Part shown: piece after piece, positions 34,588 through 46,260 of the stretch
Layout: the number at the start of each line of letters is the position of its first letter
Position numbering within the stretch: the stretch's first letter is position 1
NCBI GenBank assembly: GCA_025093985.1
Contig: JACAAK010000005.1
Coordinates: 2,666,001-2,730,000, forward strand
Length of the DNA stretch: 64,000 nucleotides
Direction of reading: 5' to 3'
Origin: Calvatia gigantea
Taxonomy: Eukaryota; Basidiomycota; Agaricomycetes; Agaricales; Lycoperdaceae
The notes under the pieces: generated by a model
The model's database searches: none
What the model saw: only the letters and a program-made list of their open reading frames with translations
Told to the model about the DNA's origin: nothing
Position numbers and translations under genes: made by a program

Positions 34588-34840
34588 CAATTTTTTCTTC
34601 TTTGGGGATGGGATGCGCCATGTGCACTTTGGATCAAATCGCCTGTGTGGTCCATATGCATCAAGCCTCGCGGGGATCCTCAGGCTCGAGAATGATCGTG
34701 GCACGAAAAAAGAGGGGGAAATATGGACATGTACAGTCCCATGGCACACGGACCCTTCACGATAATGTAGTGTACATAAGTAACTGTGTGTGCGTTGGCG
34801 AGCTTCCCTTCCGGTTTCAGGGCATGTACATTGACGGGCG
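34588..34840. repeat. Third copy of the dispersed non-coding repeat
   Basis: Resembles 33045-33260: the sequence from 'ttcttctttggggatgggat' through 'gccatgtgca', 'ctcgagaatg' and 'gtggcacgaaaa'. In addition, a 'gttcccatgaaag...ccggcaaaag' block at about 34190-34235 recurs at about 34965-35010. The region 34.0-35.4 kb is therefore a mosaic of repeat fragments. Confidence 0.45.
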
Positions 34841-36527
34841 CCACACATAAGTTTTGTAGCGGCTCTTTTTCTGGACTCGGACACGATGATCTACGAATCG
34901 GTTGGTTTACCTCCATTTATGGTATAACATTATCCATATAATGGGTAGGGTTTCTCTTTGTGAAGTTCCCATGGAAAGCTCAGCCATGAAATTTTCATTT
35001 CCGGCAAAAGTGCCTCCGAGACGGTTGACCCCCAAATTCCCATGAAAGATCCGGCAAAAAAGTACTGACGAAACGATACCGTACACTGAGTGGACTGGTC
35101 AACATACCACTGGTCATATTGATATCATATGGACTTCAAAGAGTGTATTCGTCAATACGGCGTAGTCTATATTTTTTTGAAGCCGATATATCGATATGAC
35201 CTGTACCACATTGACTCGTCGACACAGTGGATACATCACGAGACCCCATCCATCAAGCAACTGACCCCACCATTACCACACCATATATCCCAACGACAAC
35301 CAATATACTCAGGTCAAAAAAAGTCGGGGTAATTATGGAATTTGAAAAGGTGGTGTGTAGTGGGTACTATGACACCGCACAATAACAATGGCATGGGTTG
35401 ACACGAGTCCAACTTAACCCACTCACAGTTGTAGAAGAACTGGGTTCTGACAAAGGGTGCACTTCCTCTAAAAAGCTACGCTCAATCACGACCCGACCCA
35501 CTCTGTCTCCTAAGTCTGATGATGTTTGGCATTTGGCGTTTGGCGTTTGGTTGGAACGAGGGGGAAGCTTTTCTCTGTCGATCAAGGATCTCAAGCCCCA
35601 CCCCCCCTCGCCCTCGTGTTTACTCTCGAATTTTAAATCGTGCCGTGGGGTTCTGGCGGCACGCCAAGCTATCGGATTGGGAGTGTGTACTACACACGGG
35701 ACACCCACTATTACAAACAAAAGCCGAGAGAGCGGAAAAGCTGAAGGGGGGAAGGGGCGGTGCAACTATGATACACACACTCTAAAAATAACCTTCTCCT
35801 CCGCGGCAGTATGAGTGAAAGAAGAAGAGTGCCAAGCCTCAGCCGGGTGTGTACTTGTGTGTGTGTGTAAAACAAAAAAAGGAGAGAGAGGGAGAGACTA
35901 CATCACGACGGATGTAGTACAATTGATATGTGCATGTGATCGTTCGCCTGTTCATCACAGAGCCTAACGACGGTATGTGTGGGCTCTCGGCATGTGCATA
36001 TGCTGGCTATATTAAAAAAAGCGAATTTATCAAAAATTTACGTGGCTATCAAAGTTAAGAGTGGTGGCGCCTGTCGTTCTGTCTCTCTCTCTCTCTCTCT
36101 CTAAGCTCGGATCGATATCTGTGCAGTGTGAAGTGTGTTGAGTACCACGGTCTGTCTGTCTGTCTGTCTGTCTGTCTCCGAAACTGTGACCCGAAGCGGA
36201 TAGTTGAATATCCAAAGATAGATACAGATGTGATGTTAGTTATCAGTGGAAACGGATAACCAGGAAGGGAGGGAAATCAAACTGGAGGTCTACTTGAGAG
36301 CTTACAGACGGAAGGGGCGAACAGCTGTAATACGGTAAGAGAAGGAGGAATCGGGAGAATAAATAAGATCAGAGACAACGTGTGTTTGTGTGGGTGGATG
36401 TCATTCGGGAGAGTTGTTTGACATGGATTGATCAAATGTTTTTTTTGATCATAGATGGTATGGTTAAGTTTGAAGCGGGGTAGTAGGTAAGTAGTAGCAG
36501 GAGATCATCATATATAACCGGGTGAGG
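34841..36527. other. Non-coding region with microsatellites downstream of the aldolase gene
   Basis: No gene supported. It contains a (TC)n run at 36082-36102 and a (TCTG)n run at 36151-36177, plus short GT and GA tracts near 35855-35895. Open frames at 35367-35814 overlap on both strands and show no recognisable motif. Confidence 0.5.
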
Positions 36528-37496
36528 TTAATAGCCGTGAGCGGCAACATCAAGAGTGTGTGCAGGACCTTGGATGAGTGCAGGACCACTCGATCTATAG
36601 TTTCATAAAACGTTGGTTAGCATTTTTTCAGGGACAAAAAGATTGTAGAGAGGAAGGTCAATACACACGTTCCGAGTCGTTCAGCACCAGCCTTAAACAT
36701 CTCCTGCGCCCTCTCAAACGTCCTAATACCTCCAGAAGCCTTAACCTTGACATTCCCACCCCTATACGCAACCGTCCTCGCCATCAACCTAACATCCTCC
36801 GGCGTAGCCCCCGTCCCACCCTGAAAACCCGTACAAGTCTTAACAAACCTAGCGCCCGCCTCCGCCGCAATAAAACACGCCGCAACCTTCTCCTCCATAC
36901 TCAAAAACGGCGTCTCAATAATCACTTTAACAGGATACGGCTGGGCAGCTTGGACGGTGGTATAAATGTCTGTGTACACCGCAACGAAATTGGAAGACTT
37001 GAGCGCCCCAAGGGAGATGACCATGTCAATTTCGCGAGCACCGTCTGCGATGGCTTGTGTAGCTTCGTAGGCTTTGGCTTTAGGTGAGCCTGCGCCGAGG
37101 GGGAAACCTACGACGCAGCATGTGGTGCAGTTTGAGTTGTTTTGGGCCATGCGTTCGAATACTTGACGGACATTTGAACCGTTTACGCAGCAGGACTAGG
37201 CTGGAGAATTGAGAAAAAACCGAGATAGGTAATGGTTGGGCGGGAATGGAGAGTCTGACCTTGAATTTGAAGCGGATAGCTTCATCGCATAGTCTATCGA
37301 TTTGGGCAGTGGTAGCATCTGGAGTGAGGAGGGTGTGATCAATGGCCTGTGAGAAGCGCGGATCGTCTGGGGAGGGAATGTCTGCGAGGGGAGCGAGTGA
37401 TTTGAGTTCGGATATGTCGTCTGAGCCTTCGAGCATTGTTGAGATTTTGGCGTGGATGGCGTCCGCCCATTGTTCGTTTGTCCGGTGTATGTACAT
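36528..37496 (-). CDS. DERA: Deoxyribose-phosphate aldolase
   Basis: Class I aldolase (EC 4.1.2.4) splitting 2-deoxyribose-5-phosphate into glyceraldehyde-3-phosphate and acetaldehyde, in deoxynucleoside breakdown. Start 37496 (MYIHRTNEQWADAIHAK). Exon 1 holds AIDHTLLTPDATTAQIDRLC, and an intron follows RFKFK. Exon 2 has SCCVNGSNV, CCVVGFPLGAGS, REIDMVISLGAL (catalytic Asp), RFVKTCTGFQGGTGATPEDV (Schiff-base Lys) and VKVKASGGIRTFERA (second active-site Lys). A last exon, spliced from RLGT, supplies SSGPALIQGPAHTLDVAAHG and a stop at 36528. All catalytic residues are present and the frame is intact. The start faces HSP78 across about 265 bp. Confidence 0.92.
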
Positions 37497-37761
37497 TTCT
37501 CCCTTGGTTTCTAGTAAGTAGGTAGCAAGTAACGGATGTAAGCATAGAAACTCTCACCCGGAAAGCTATTTAAGCTTGACACATAACACACTCTCCCTTC
37601 CCCCGCCCGCCTTCTCCTCGCCGAGGGACCGAGGGACCGCGGACGTCGGAATCTGTATCTTATCACTTTAGCGTCGACCGGCGATCTACGTGGTTACCGA
37701 AACAATCGGAATGGGGCAGTCCGTGCCATGGGCGCCTTTCATCAATCATTTGTACTTTTTC
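37497..37761. promoter_or_regulatory. Bidirectional promoter between DERA and HSP78
   Basis: About 265 bp separate the minus-strand aldolase start and the plus-strand HSP78 start, so the promoters must overlap or be shared. A GC-rich stretch (cccgcccgcc near 37602) and 'gagggaccgagggaccg' direct repeat near 37623 are visible. No heat-shock element is obvious by eye. Confidence 0.45.
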
Positions 37762-40700
37762 ATGGCCAACAACAAACTCCTCAATGCTCGACCCCTCCAA
37801 TGGTACTTACGCTCAACTGCTTACTTACGCACCCGACCACGTCCGGGGCCTTTACTCCTTGTGCCCGCAGCGTGTATAACTCAGCGAAGCTTTATCCCGC
37901 GGATTTCGGTCCGGAGCTACGCGACACCACCAAGCAGAGGAGGTGGAGGTGGAGGTGGAGGTCCACAGGGGTTTCCCAGCTTCAGTTTCGCGCCACAAGG
38001 CAAAGGAGAAGCACTCAAAGAATACGTACGTTGGGTCGTCGTTCCACGGACATAAACGAGGTTCAACTGACACGGCACGGAACAGAGCACGGATCTGACC
38101 GCCCTCGCTAGAGACGGTAAACTCGATCCGGTCATTGGCAGAGACGATGGTACGCCGCTTGGAATCCATATACTTTCGCTAAACTAAATACCAGTACTAC
38201 AGAAATCCGTCGAACAATACAGAGTGTGTAATCTGTTTCTACGCGCGCCGCGCAAGTTACAACTCCGTACCCGAAGACTCACCCCACACTTCTATAGTCC
38301 TCTCTCGCCGCACAAAATCAAACCCAGTCCTCATAGGTCCCCCAGGCGTAGGAAAAACAGCTATCATCGAAGGCCTCGCAAGTCGTATCGTCTCCAAAGA
38401 GGTCCCAGAGGTATACAATGGGTGTTCGAGTCATTTCTACCCCTCGATGTACTCACGTCACACATGATAGTCACTCCAAGATAAACGCGTGCTCTCAATC
38501 GACCTGTCCTCCGTTCTGGCAGGTTCGGGCATCCGTGGACAGTTCGAAGAGAAGTTCAAAGCCTTGTTGCGTGATATCGAAGATGAGGTACGTTTGTTTC
38601 AGCATACAATTGCGGAGCTCCGTCGTTGAACCAATTTGGGTTGTTGGTCTTCTTCCAGGCTGGAAAAATCATTTGTTTCATTGATGAGATACGTGCGTGC
38701 TCTTGTGTGTGTGCGTGTGTGTGTACGTAGGCTGATAGGGCTTCTTCACAGACACGCTTTTCCAACTCGGTAAAGCAGAAGGAAGCATCGATGGTGGACA
38801 AATGATCAAACCAGCTCTTGCACGCGGTCTCCGTCTCGTAGGCGCAACAACCCGTACGTACCTCACATCAACCTCTACTCCCCACTTTTAATTTTTAAAT
38901 TTAAATTTTTTTTAAAAAAACCACCCCACAGCCGACGAATACCGCAAAACAATATCCAAAGACGCAGCCCTCGAACGCCGCTTCCAACCCATCCAAATCC
39001 CCGAGCCCACCCTCCCCTCTAACAATCTCCATCCTCCGCGGCCTCAAACCCCGCTACGAAATCCACCACGGCGTCGAAATCTCCGACGCAGCACTCGTCA
39101 CCGCCGCCCTCTCCTCCTCTCGCTACATCACCGATAGGTATTTACCTGATAAAGCTATTGATTTAGTTGATGAAGCCGCATCGGCTTTGAGATTGGCTCA
39201 GGAGAGTAAGCCAGATGAGGTGGAGGTGTTGGAGAGGGAGTGTGTGATGATGCAGATTGAGTTGGAGAGTTTGAAGAGGGAGACGGATGTTTTTAGTGTG
39301 GAACGCCGCGAAAAGTTACAAGCTGATCTCGATGTTAAACGTAAAGAGGTGGAGGCGCTTACGAAAATATGGAAAGAGGAACGTGCGAGGTTGGATAAAA
39401 TTAAACAAGCCAAAAAGGATTTGGAGGAAGCGAAGTATCAGTTGGAGGTGGCGCAGAGGCAGGGGAAGTATGATGTTGCTTCTAGGTTGAGGTATGCGAC
39501 TATACCGGAATTGGAGAAACAGCTTCCGAGGCAGGAGGAGGAAGAGGAAGGGGGTGAGGAGAAACCGTTGGCGATGTTGCATGATCGGGTGACGAGTAAT
39601 GATATTTCGAGGGTTGTGGCGAAGGCTACTGGGATTCCGGTGACGAATTTGTTGAAGGGTGAGAGGGATAAACTTGTTCATGTCCGTATCTTTGTTCTTT
39701 TTGGTGCTGCTGTGAGATTGATATGAGGGTATAGATGGAAGATGCGTTGAAGAAAAGAGTGGTGGGCCAGGATCATGTCGTTACCGCCATCAGTGACGCC
39801 GTGCGCATATCCCGTGCTGGGTTGCAAGCGCCTAATCGTCCTGTGGCGTCGTTCTTGTTCTTGGGACCTACCGGTGTCGGCAAGGTACGCCATTCACCAC
39901 TCAAGTCTTCCTCACACTTGACCCACCTAACATTCTGCAGACAGAGCTATGTAAAGCACTCGCGGCGTTTTTGTTTGACAGCGAACAACGTGGGTTGATC
40001 ACGATCAACATGTCTGAAGTAAGTCCGGGTCTAGGTCTATGATACATAGTTTCGTGCTGAGCTTTGCTGTAGTTCCACGATAGACACACCATCTCTCGTC
40101 TCATTGGTGCGGCACCAGGCTATGTCGGTTTCGAGGAAGGCGGTCAACTCACCGAAGCCGTCCGCCGAAAACCCTATGGTGCGTCTGGTTCCTCTCCAAA
40201 GTGCAGCAAGTTTAAATAATCTAACACGGCTACCATCCACCCTAGCCGTAATCCTCCTCGACGAACTCGAAAAAGCACACAAAGACGTCGCACTCATCCT
40301 CCTCCAAATCCTCGACGAGGGCACCATAACCGACTCCCAAGGCCGCAAAGTCGACTTCAAAAACACCATCATATGTCTCACATCTAATATCGGTTCTGAT
40401 ATCCTCGCGCACCCCTCTTCATCCATCACCAACTCCTCTTCTGGTTCTGGTGAGATTACCGAAAGCGCCAAACAAGAAGTCTTAGAGAGGACATCGGAAT
40501 ATTTCCCTCCAGAACTCCTGAACAGACTAGACACCATACAAATCTTCAACAAACTGAACAAACAATCCATCCTCAATATCGTCGATCTACGACTCAACGA
40601 CGTCGCCGAACGTCTCATCCACCGCCGAATCACCCTCGACGTAACCCAACCCGCCAAACAACACCTCGCCGACCAAGGATATTCGGAAGTATACGGTGCG

Positions 40701-40832
40701 AGGGCTATAGCGCGTATCGTGCGCACGGAGGTGCTTTTCCCGTTGGCGCAGAAGATGTTAAAGGGGACGGTGAGAGATGGGGATGTCGTGAGGGTGCATG
40801 TTGTAGGTGGGAAGTTGGAGGTGGTAGGATAA
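37762..40832 (+). CDS. HSP78: Mitochondrial HSP78 (ClpB-type disaggregase)
   Basis: AAA+ disaggregase of the mitochondrial matrix, working with the Hsp70 system. Start 37762 gives an Arg-rich presequence ending SVRSYATPP, a typical processing site; an in-frame ATG at 37711 is an alternative. Exons include 38086-38149, 38298-38410, 38471-38587 and 38659 onward. Motifs: Walker A1 GPPGVGKT, Walker B1 [23 protein letters not shown], middle coiled coil (about 39190-39560), [17 protein letters not shown], Walker A2 [39 protein letters not shown] and LNRLD. There is no N-terminal Clp_N domain, as expected for HSP78. Two one-base excesses disturb the frame. One is AACAATC at 39021 ([10 protein letters not shown] expected). 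The other is GTAGGATAA at about 40826; without that G the protein continues [16 protein letters not shown] to a stop at 40947. Confidence 0.92.
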
Positions 40833-41313
40833 TCATTTGCCTGATCCGGCTGTTGTGGATAAGGCGGGGGATGTTAACGTTAATCTTGAGGTGGATCCGG
40901 ATCGACGTGATGGGAATGGGGAGGTTGATGAAACTCCTCCGTACTAAGTAGAGAGGGTGTGCCGTAAAGCGAGTGAATGGAGATGATTTACTGTATTTTT
41001 AGTTTTTTTCCCCCCCTCTTTCTCACCCCCCCCCACTTCTCTCCTTGGCATTGCGTGTTTAACCACCACTCACTCACAGTAACTGTATAATAGATAAGTA
41101 CATACATCAATATAATATATCAAACGAACTTCTGGGTCTGACTACAGAGAAGACACAACCATTTGTTCACTTGAGACAAACTTAAAATTAGAACGGAAGA
41201 AACCCAACATGAAGCGAGGGAGTCATGCGCGTGAGCATTGTGGTGCCAACTACGACAGAGTTATACGCGAGCAAATGTTACAGCGTAATGGTGGGAAATG
41301 CTTTCGTCTTGCA

Positions 41314-43302
41314 TCAAATATACTCAGAATTCTCATCATACTCAGCTTGGATCAGTGCAATAGCCTCCTTTGAGCGAGGCGTAATGCAACACTTGAAAGG
41401 TTCTGGGTGACTGGGGTCTATGATCAGGAACTTGACGAACAATTGACCAATAATGCAACACTTACGAAACAATCTCCTTCCCAAGGAATTCAATCTTAGG
41501 AGTTTCTGGATTTCCATCCTCATCCAAAGCTGGAGAGATGTTAAAGCAAGCCAGAATGGAGGCGGCGCTCAACCAGAAGCCCGCAAGACCAACGTCATTT
41601 CCAGGGCATATCCTGGAGATGACATATTGATTATTCTCTATCAAAACGGGAAGCAAGGAAAGATGTAATACCTGCGGCCAAAGCCGAACGTCGCGACAAC
41701 TTCAGGATCTAAGACGCCCTCGGTTCGCAACTGGCCAGAGGGTGTGAGGAAGCGCGTTGGGTCGAATCTAGAAGGATCCGGGAACACTTTCTCGTCATGC
41801 ATGATTGCCCTTCCTTTCCTCAGCCGTCGTTTTGAAACCACATCTAAAGATAGGGGCTCACCAGGTATTCCCCATCACAATTGAACCTTTGGGAATGAAG
41901 TAGCCTCGGTAGGTGTCATCCTCTGTTGACATATGTGGCATTCCCGTCGGGACGACTGGCTCCCAGCGCAATATCTCCTTCACTACCGCGTTCAGATAGG
42001 GCAACTTAGGTTTATCTTCAAAGTCGGGGAGGCGACTGGTGCTAATAACGGCGTCAATCTCGGCTTGGGCCCTGGCTTGGACATCTGGGTGAAGAAGGAG
42101 CACGGCGATAAGTGTCTGAACAGCCGTCACAGATGTATCCGTGCCGCCTGCGAAGCGGGGTATAAGGTTTATGGATGCTCAAATGACACGAAACTGAGAA
42201 AGGGCACCTGCAATAAACATTCCGCCGACATTTTCTATTATCCGTTCCAGATCCTCTTTGTCTTGGCGATCGCTCAGTCCTTCAAGGCTCTCGGAGAGGA
42301 AAGATGGTTGCGCCGTGCCGTCAGCCTGAAAGGCGAATATTAAGACCCCCTGGTGTAGCGGGCAACTAAGGTGTTCTCACCAAGCCCTTCCTGGCAGTTT
42401 CGAACGGATGGCGGAAGAAGTGCCGCATAATTTTCCTCCCCTCTCTCGCCTCCTTTTGGAATTGAGCCCCAGGGAACCATTCGGGCAAATACTTGAGGAA
42501 TCCCACCACGTCTACCGCATATTTTCCGGGTACGACGGCGGATGTGATACACCGCATACCTTCATCAGACAACGCGACCCAGGGGTCATCTACTCGCTTT
42601 ATGGGAAGGCCGTAAGCAAGTGACAAGATGCTTCCCCCGACACCACTGGTTTTGTAAGTTCTAAGGCTCGAAGAACTAAGCGGATTCAGGGCGGGTGACG
42701 CACTTTCGTATGTGAATGAGAAAGTCTTCTGGAATGTTGAGAAAATTGGGTAGAAGGGACTTGCGAATGAAGTGTCGTGTGCGGGACAAAATGTAGGTTC
42801 GATCAGCGCCAAGATACTTCGCCATCATCCTCCGGCTTTCGCGCCATTCATTGTCGTAGGGTAGCATTGCGAAGAAGCGCCGTCCTTCCATTCTGTTCAA
42901 GATTTCAAGTGACCCCGGACGCTTAATTTTTGCAGTACTTACAGCTCGTAGCTCATCGTTTGATGAAATCTACTCGAGTAGGTGCTTGAGCGTTTTTCAA
43001 GGATGTCGGTCGATGCTCCGAGAGAATTGAGAACGATAAACGGTGTGCCAGCGGCATCGAGATAAATGATGTCTGAGTCTGTCAAACAGGGCCACTGAGC
43101 CTCCACTTAGCAAAGGATCATGAGTAAAGAAGTTACCAAGATCTTTTGAATACTTGGCAAACTTCTTGTATGCTTGACTTCGAGGAATATCGAACAGATT
43201 TCCGAGTAAGGGGTAGCGCTTTGGTCCTGGAGGGTATCGCTTTTTGGGCCTCCTCCAGACGAGAAAGAGAGAAACGAGGAAAGCGACAGGGAGAAGGTTC
43301 AT
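41314..43302 (-). CDS. Cytochrome P450, basidiomycete type
   Basis: Heme monooxygenase anchored in the ER membrane. Start 43302: MNLLPVAFLVSLFLVWRRP, a signal anchor, then RYPPGPKRYPLLGNLF, the proline hinge. Spliced exons continue SDIIYLDAAGTPFIVLNSLG, EWRESRRMMAKYLGA, LSLAYGLPIKR, the I-helix FIAGGTDTSVTAVQT, the ExxR motif (KEILRWEP) and the heme loop FGFGRRICPGND, ending IQAEYDENSEYI before a TGA at 41314-41316. Introns are short with GT-AG ends, and I found no frame break. The pattern is like the many 'O-methylsterigmatocystin oxidoreductase-like' P450s of mushrooms. The substrate cannot be told. A fragment of its 5' exons lies at 45659-45767. Confidence 0.88.
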
Positions 43303-43399
43303 CGAGGTAGTAGGGCCGTTGGGGAGAATGCTGGTCCTGGGACTATATAGGAGGCTGAATGAACGGATTCCTATTGTCTCTACTCCCCGGTAGTTCGGT

Positions 43400-45649
43400 A
43401 AATGACCCCATATACGGAAGCCCAAACGGATCAGGTCAAACTTTCATGACGAAATCACTGATCTGGTCCTACTCCCGTAATTTTCAGTTTCACCCCTTGT
43501 CACACAAACTCACACGTCCATTCCATTGTTATTTTCACAGTATTCTTCGAGGAGACGCGTCGTAATTCCGGCGCACACCGGCAAGTGGTTCATCCAGCCA
43601 CAGGCCTGCCCAGGTCTCCCCAACGCTCTCCGAGGCTGATGCTTACATACCGGAACACCACCCTCATTCAGAAAAAGCCTTCCAGCTAACTTTCTCCATG
43701 CTCAGTTTCGTCTTGCAAAATCCGACTAGAAAGCCCGCAGGATATGCCAGATCAAGCCTAACTCCCTATCTTACTATCCCCCTTACCTTCCTTGCCATTA
43801 TTCTCAAGCACACACCGTCGCTAGCCCTACTTGAGAAGGAGCATTCCATGGAATGATCTGCTGCCTTCTTTACAACCATTCCGCGAAAAGTTATTGAGCT
43901 CCAAGATCTCTTCACAATCATCGACATCACTCTGGAACACCGGTGGTCGAAGCTTACCACAGGATGTTGACGTTGAGTCTTGAGCTATTAGGCTATGAGC
44001 TTCAGATAATCATTATCGGTTGGCACTGCGACCGCCGGGGCCTGGTTGCCGTCTCGGGTTGAATAAGCTGGAAATGCACCGCAAGCTAAAAATAAGGCAG
44101 GGAACAAAAGCAAAAGAGGCTCTTCAGTCACTGCTAGGGAGTAATGGGGTTCCAGGCCCCCAGCCACAAGCCATATACAGCTCGCTACATGCAAAGTTTG
44201 ACCTGGTCCGTATGGGCTTCCGTAACCATAGTACTAACGGGATTTCGTGAGGTAAAAATGCGTCATTATTCAACATGAGGAAAAGCCTGTCTGTGAAATG
44301 AATTGATTGAATGATTAGGCACCTGTATAAAACCACCATGGTACTAGTGGTTGGGTACCATTTTGCAAAAAATAGCTGTCTTATGAGCTTTGACATATAC
44401 CGCTCAAGATAGAGTACGTTGTGTAACCAAAAAGATATATCGGAATCGAAACCATAGGGATTTCCAAGCCTTCATCTTTCCATATCAGATGAAGAGAGAC
44501 GGACAACGTGATGATTCTGATGAAAGCCGAAAATGGTGGCAGTCGAAATGCTTTTCATTTCCACCCACACAGCTAGATGACGTACCTGCCTAGGTATGGG
44601 GCGTGTCTATGGTACCAAAGACACGGGGACATGGGGGATTGGACAGGGGTAGGAACAATAGGCGTCACAATGACCCGGCTTGCATCAAGCGAGGATTTGC
44701 GATATAGTGGACTCTGCTATAACCCATACCCATACTGCGTGATAGACCCACATGAGCATTCTGTCAGCTGGGGATCACAACCCCGTCATCGTGTCGCCCG
44801 TTGGTGGACAATTGTACAGGTGACAACTGTCAGGATTATTTCAACTGGATTTCGATTTTTGTAATCAGGATCGCCGATTATAGTCGTCGCCAGAATGGTC
44901 CCCGTTGCTGCGACCGGGTGTGTGCCGTATGGGAGCCCATGTGGACCAGGTCTAAGTTATAGAAAATTTACGCTGGAATCACTGATTTGGACCTGCTCCT
45001 GTACATTTGAGCATCATCTCCTGTCACACGCCCAATTTGTTGTTATTTCGGAGCCTTCACCGGGCATGTGGCACTGTAATCTCAATTTTCGCCGATCTAG
45101 GACTGATAAATGGTTTATCTGACGCCCGGGTGCTAAGTACAATACACTCCGAACACTGCTTCGAAGCCTCTTACTTGGTCCTTGTAGTCTGTTACCCTAA
45201 TCTCGCACACAGGCGCACTCCGAGTTGTAATCCTAACTAAAGTATTTGTCCCACTAAGCTCATAGACAAAACTGGGTATTTTTTAAATGTCACTGCTGTG
45301 ATAACACGGTAAGCACAATCGCCCCTAGTTTACAGGCGGGATTTCTCCAAATTATCAGCAGGGATACATTCCAAGCACCATGGTGTGGGCGCTGGAAATC
45401 CATCTCCCAGGCAGTCATCCCCGGCTGAGTAAGCCGAAAATACACCACTAATTAGAAATTGGGTGAGGACATAGGTCTTTCGGTCACATTCAAAGAGTTA
45501 CGGGGTTCCGGGACCCTGGCCACAAGCCGAATACAGCAAGCTACAAGCAAACTTAGACCTGGGCTTCCGTAGACAAAATTAAAGCTAGCGTGTGAGGATG
45601 AGGGTGCAGTGTCGGGGACCTGATAGTTTATACTCGGGACAAAATTATG
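43400..45649. repeat. Degenerate tandem duplication of a non-coding unit
   Basis: Block 43400-43560 resembles 44905-45080 (both hold 'tcactgat-tgg-cct-ctcc' and 'tgtcacac'). Block 44030-44270 resembles 45385-45570 (both hold 'cacaagcc-atacag' and 'gggcttccgta'). The order is the same, so an older unit of about 0.9 kb appears twice, offset about 1.4-1.5 kb. No gene is supported in 43303-45768. Confidence 0.45.
45577..45649. repeat. Direct repeat next to the inner end of arm 2
   Basis: About 73 bp starting 'aaattaaagctagcg' and ending near 'gggacaaaattatg'. It is repeated in the same orientation, with roughly one change in five, at 52388-52460, so the pair brackets arm 2 a short distance outside each end. 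Confidence 0.6.
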
Positions 45650-45658
45650 TAATATTCA

Positions 45659-45767
45659 CAGTACTTACAGCTCGTAGCCCATTGTTTGATGAAGTCTACT
45701 GGAGTAGGTGTTTGAACATTTTTCAAGAATGTCGGTTGATGCTCTAAGAAATTTGAGAATAATAAAA
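45659..45767 (-). pseudogene. Cytochrome P450 exon fragment
   Basis: About 110 bp copying 42933-43040 of the P450 gene: the end of the SSTYSSR exon, the FHQTMSYEL exon and its splice donor. It ends exactly where the arm 2 homology starts (about 45769). It is a fragment only and carries several substitutions. Confidence 0.7.
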
Positions 45768-45810
45768 GTAGACAAGACAGCCCAAGGATGCGCCGGAATC
45801 GCGTGAAGAC

Positions 45811-46098
45811 CTAGACTTCACAGCTGTAAAAATAGAGGAGCACTGCCAGATTTCTTGGATCACTATCCGCAGCTTTTTTTCTCACCCTCCAAGGTGTTTG
45901 AAAGTCTTGACTGTTGATGAGCAGTTCTCCAAGATTAGATAGCCAATACCACCATTCTCCATCACATTCCGGGGGAAAAGGGACAATTTGTGTTGCCAGG
46001 ATTGGGCGCCGAGCACTCTGCAACTTAGGAAGATCAAACACCCATACGGTTGCAGCCCTCTTCTCCATGGATTTGGCCTGATTGCGAGGACTTGGCAA
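45811..46098 (-). other. Conserved coding-like fragment of unknown family (pair of 32256-32405)
   Basis: The minus-strand frame reads WVFDLPKLQSARRPILATQI, WWYWLSNLGELLINSQDFQT and VRKKAADSD. The left-arm copy gives FDLPKFQSTR, PIPATH and WYWLSNLGELLIN. The shared peptide survives although the DNA differs at many positions, which suggests past coding constraint. The left copy has single-base length differences (GGG for GG before TGGTATTGG). I do not recognise the family, and no start or splice context is certain. Confidence 0.4.
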
Positions 46099-46260
46099 GC
46101 TAGAGTGTGACTTCCTCTCCGCCGATCTAGCTGACAGAGCCCTGGAAAACTTCAGCAGGAAATTGTTGGAGTCGGCGTTCCAGCAAAGTTCTAGGCGAAG
46201 CGAAATTTTGTTCTTGGACCCGTTTCAAGGTTTCTGCATTTTGCAAAGTGCGATACGGGA

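Noticed and set aside
36082..36177. Regular short repeats considered as a CRISPR-like array
   Set aside because: They are simple TC and TCTG microsatellites without spacers, in a eukaryotic genome.
39021..40832. Programmed +1 frameshifting in HSP78
   Set aside because: The extra bases lie at unrelated places without a slippery-site context, and the same kind of change occurs in many other genes of the window.
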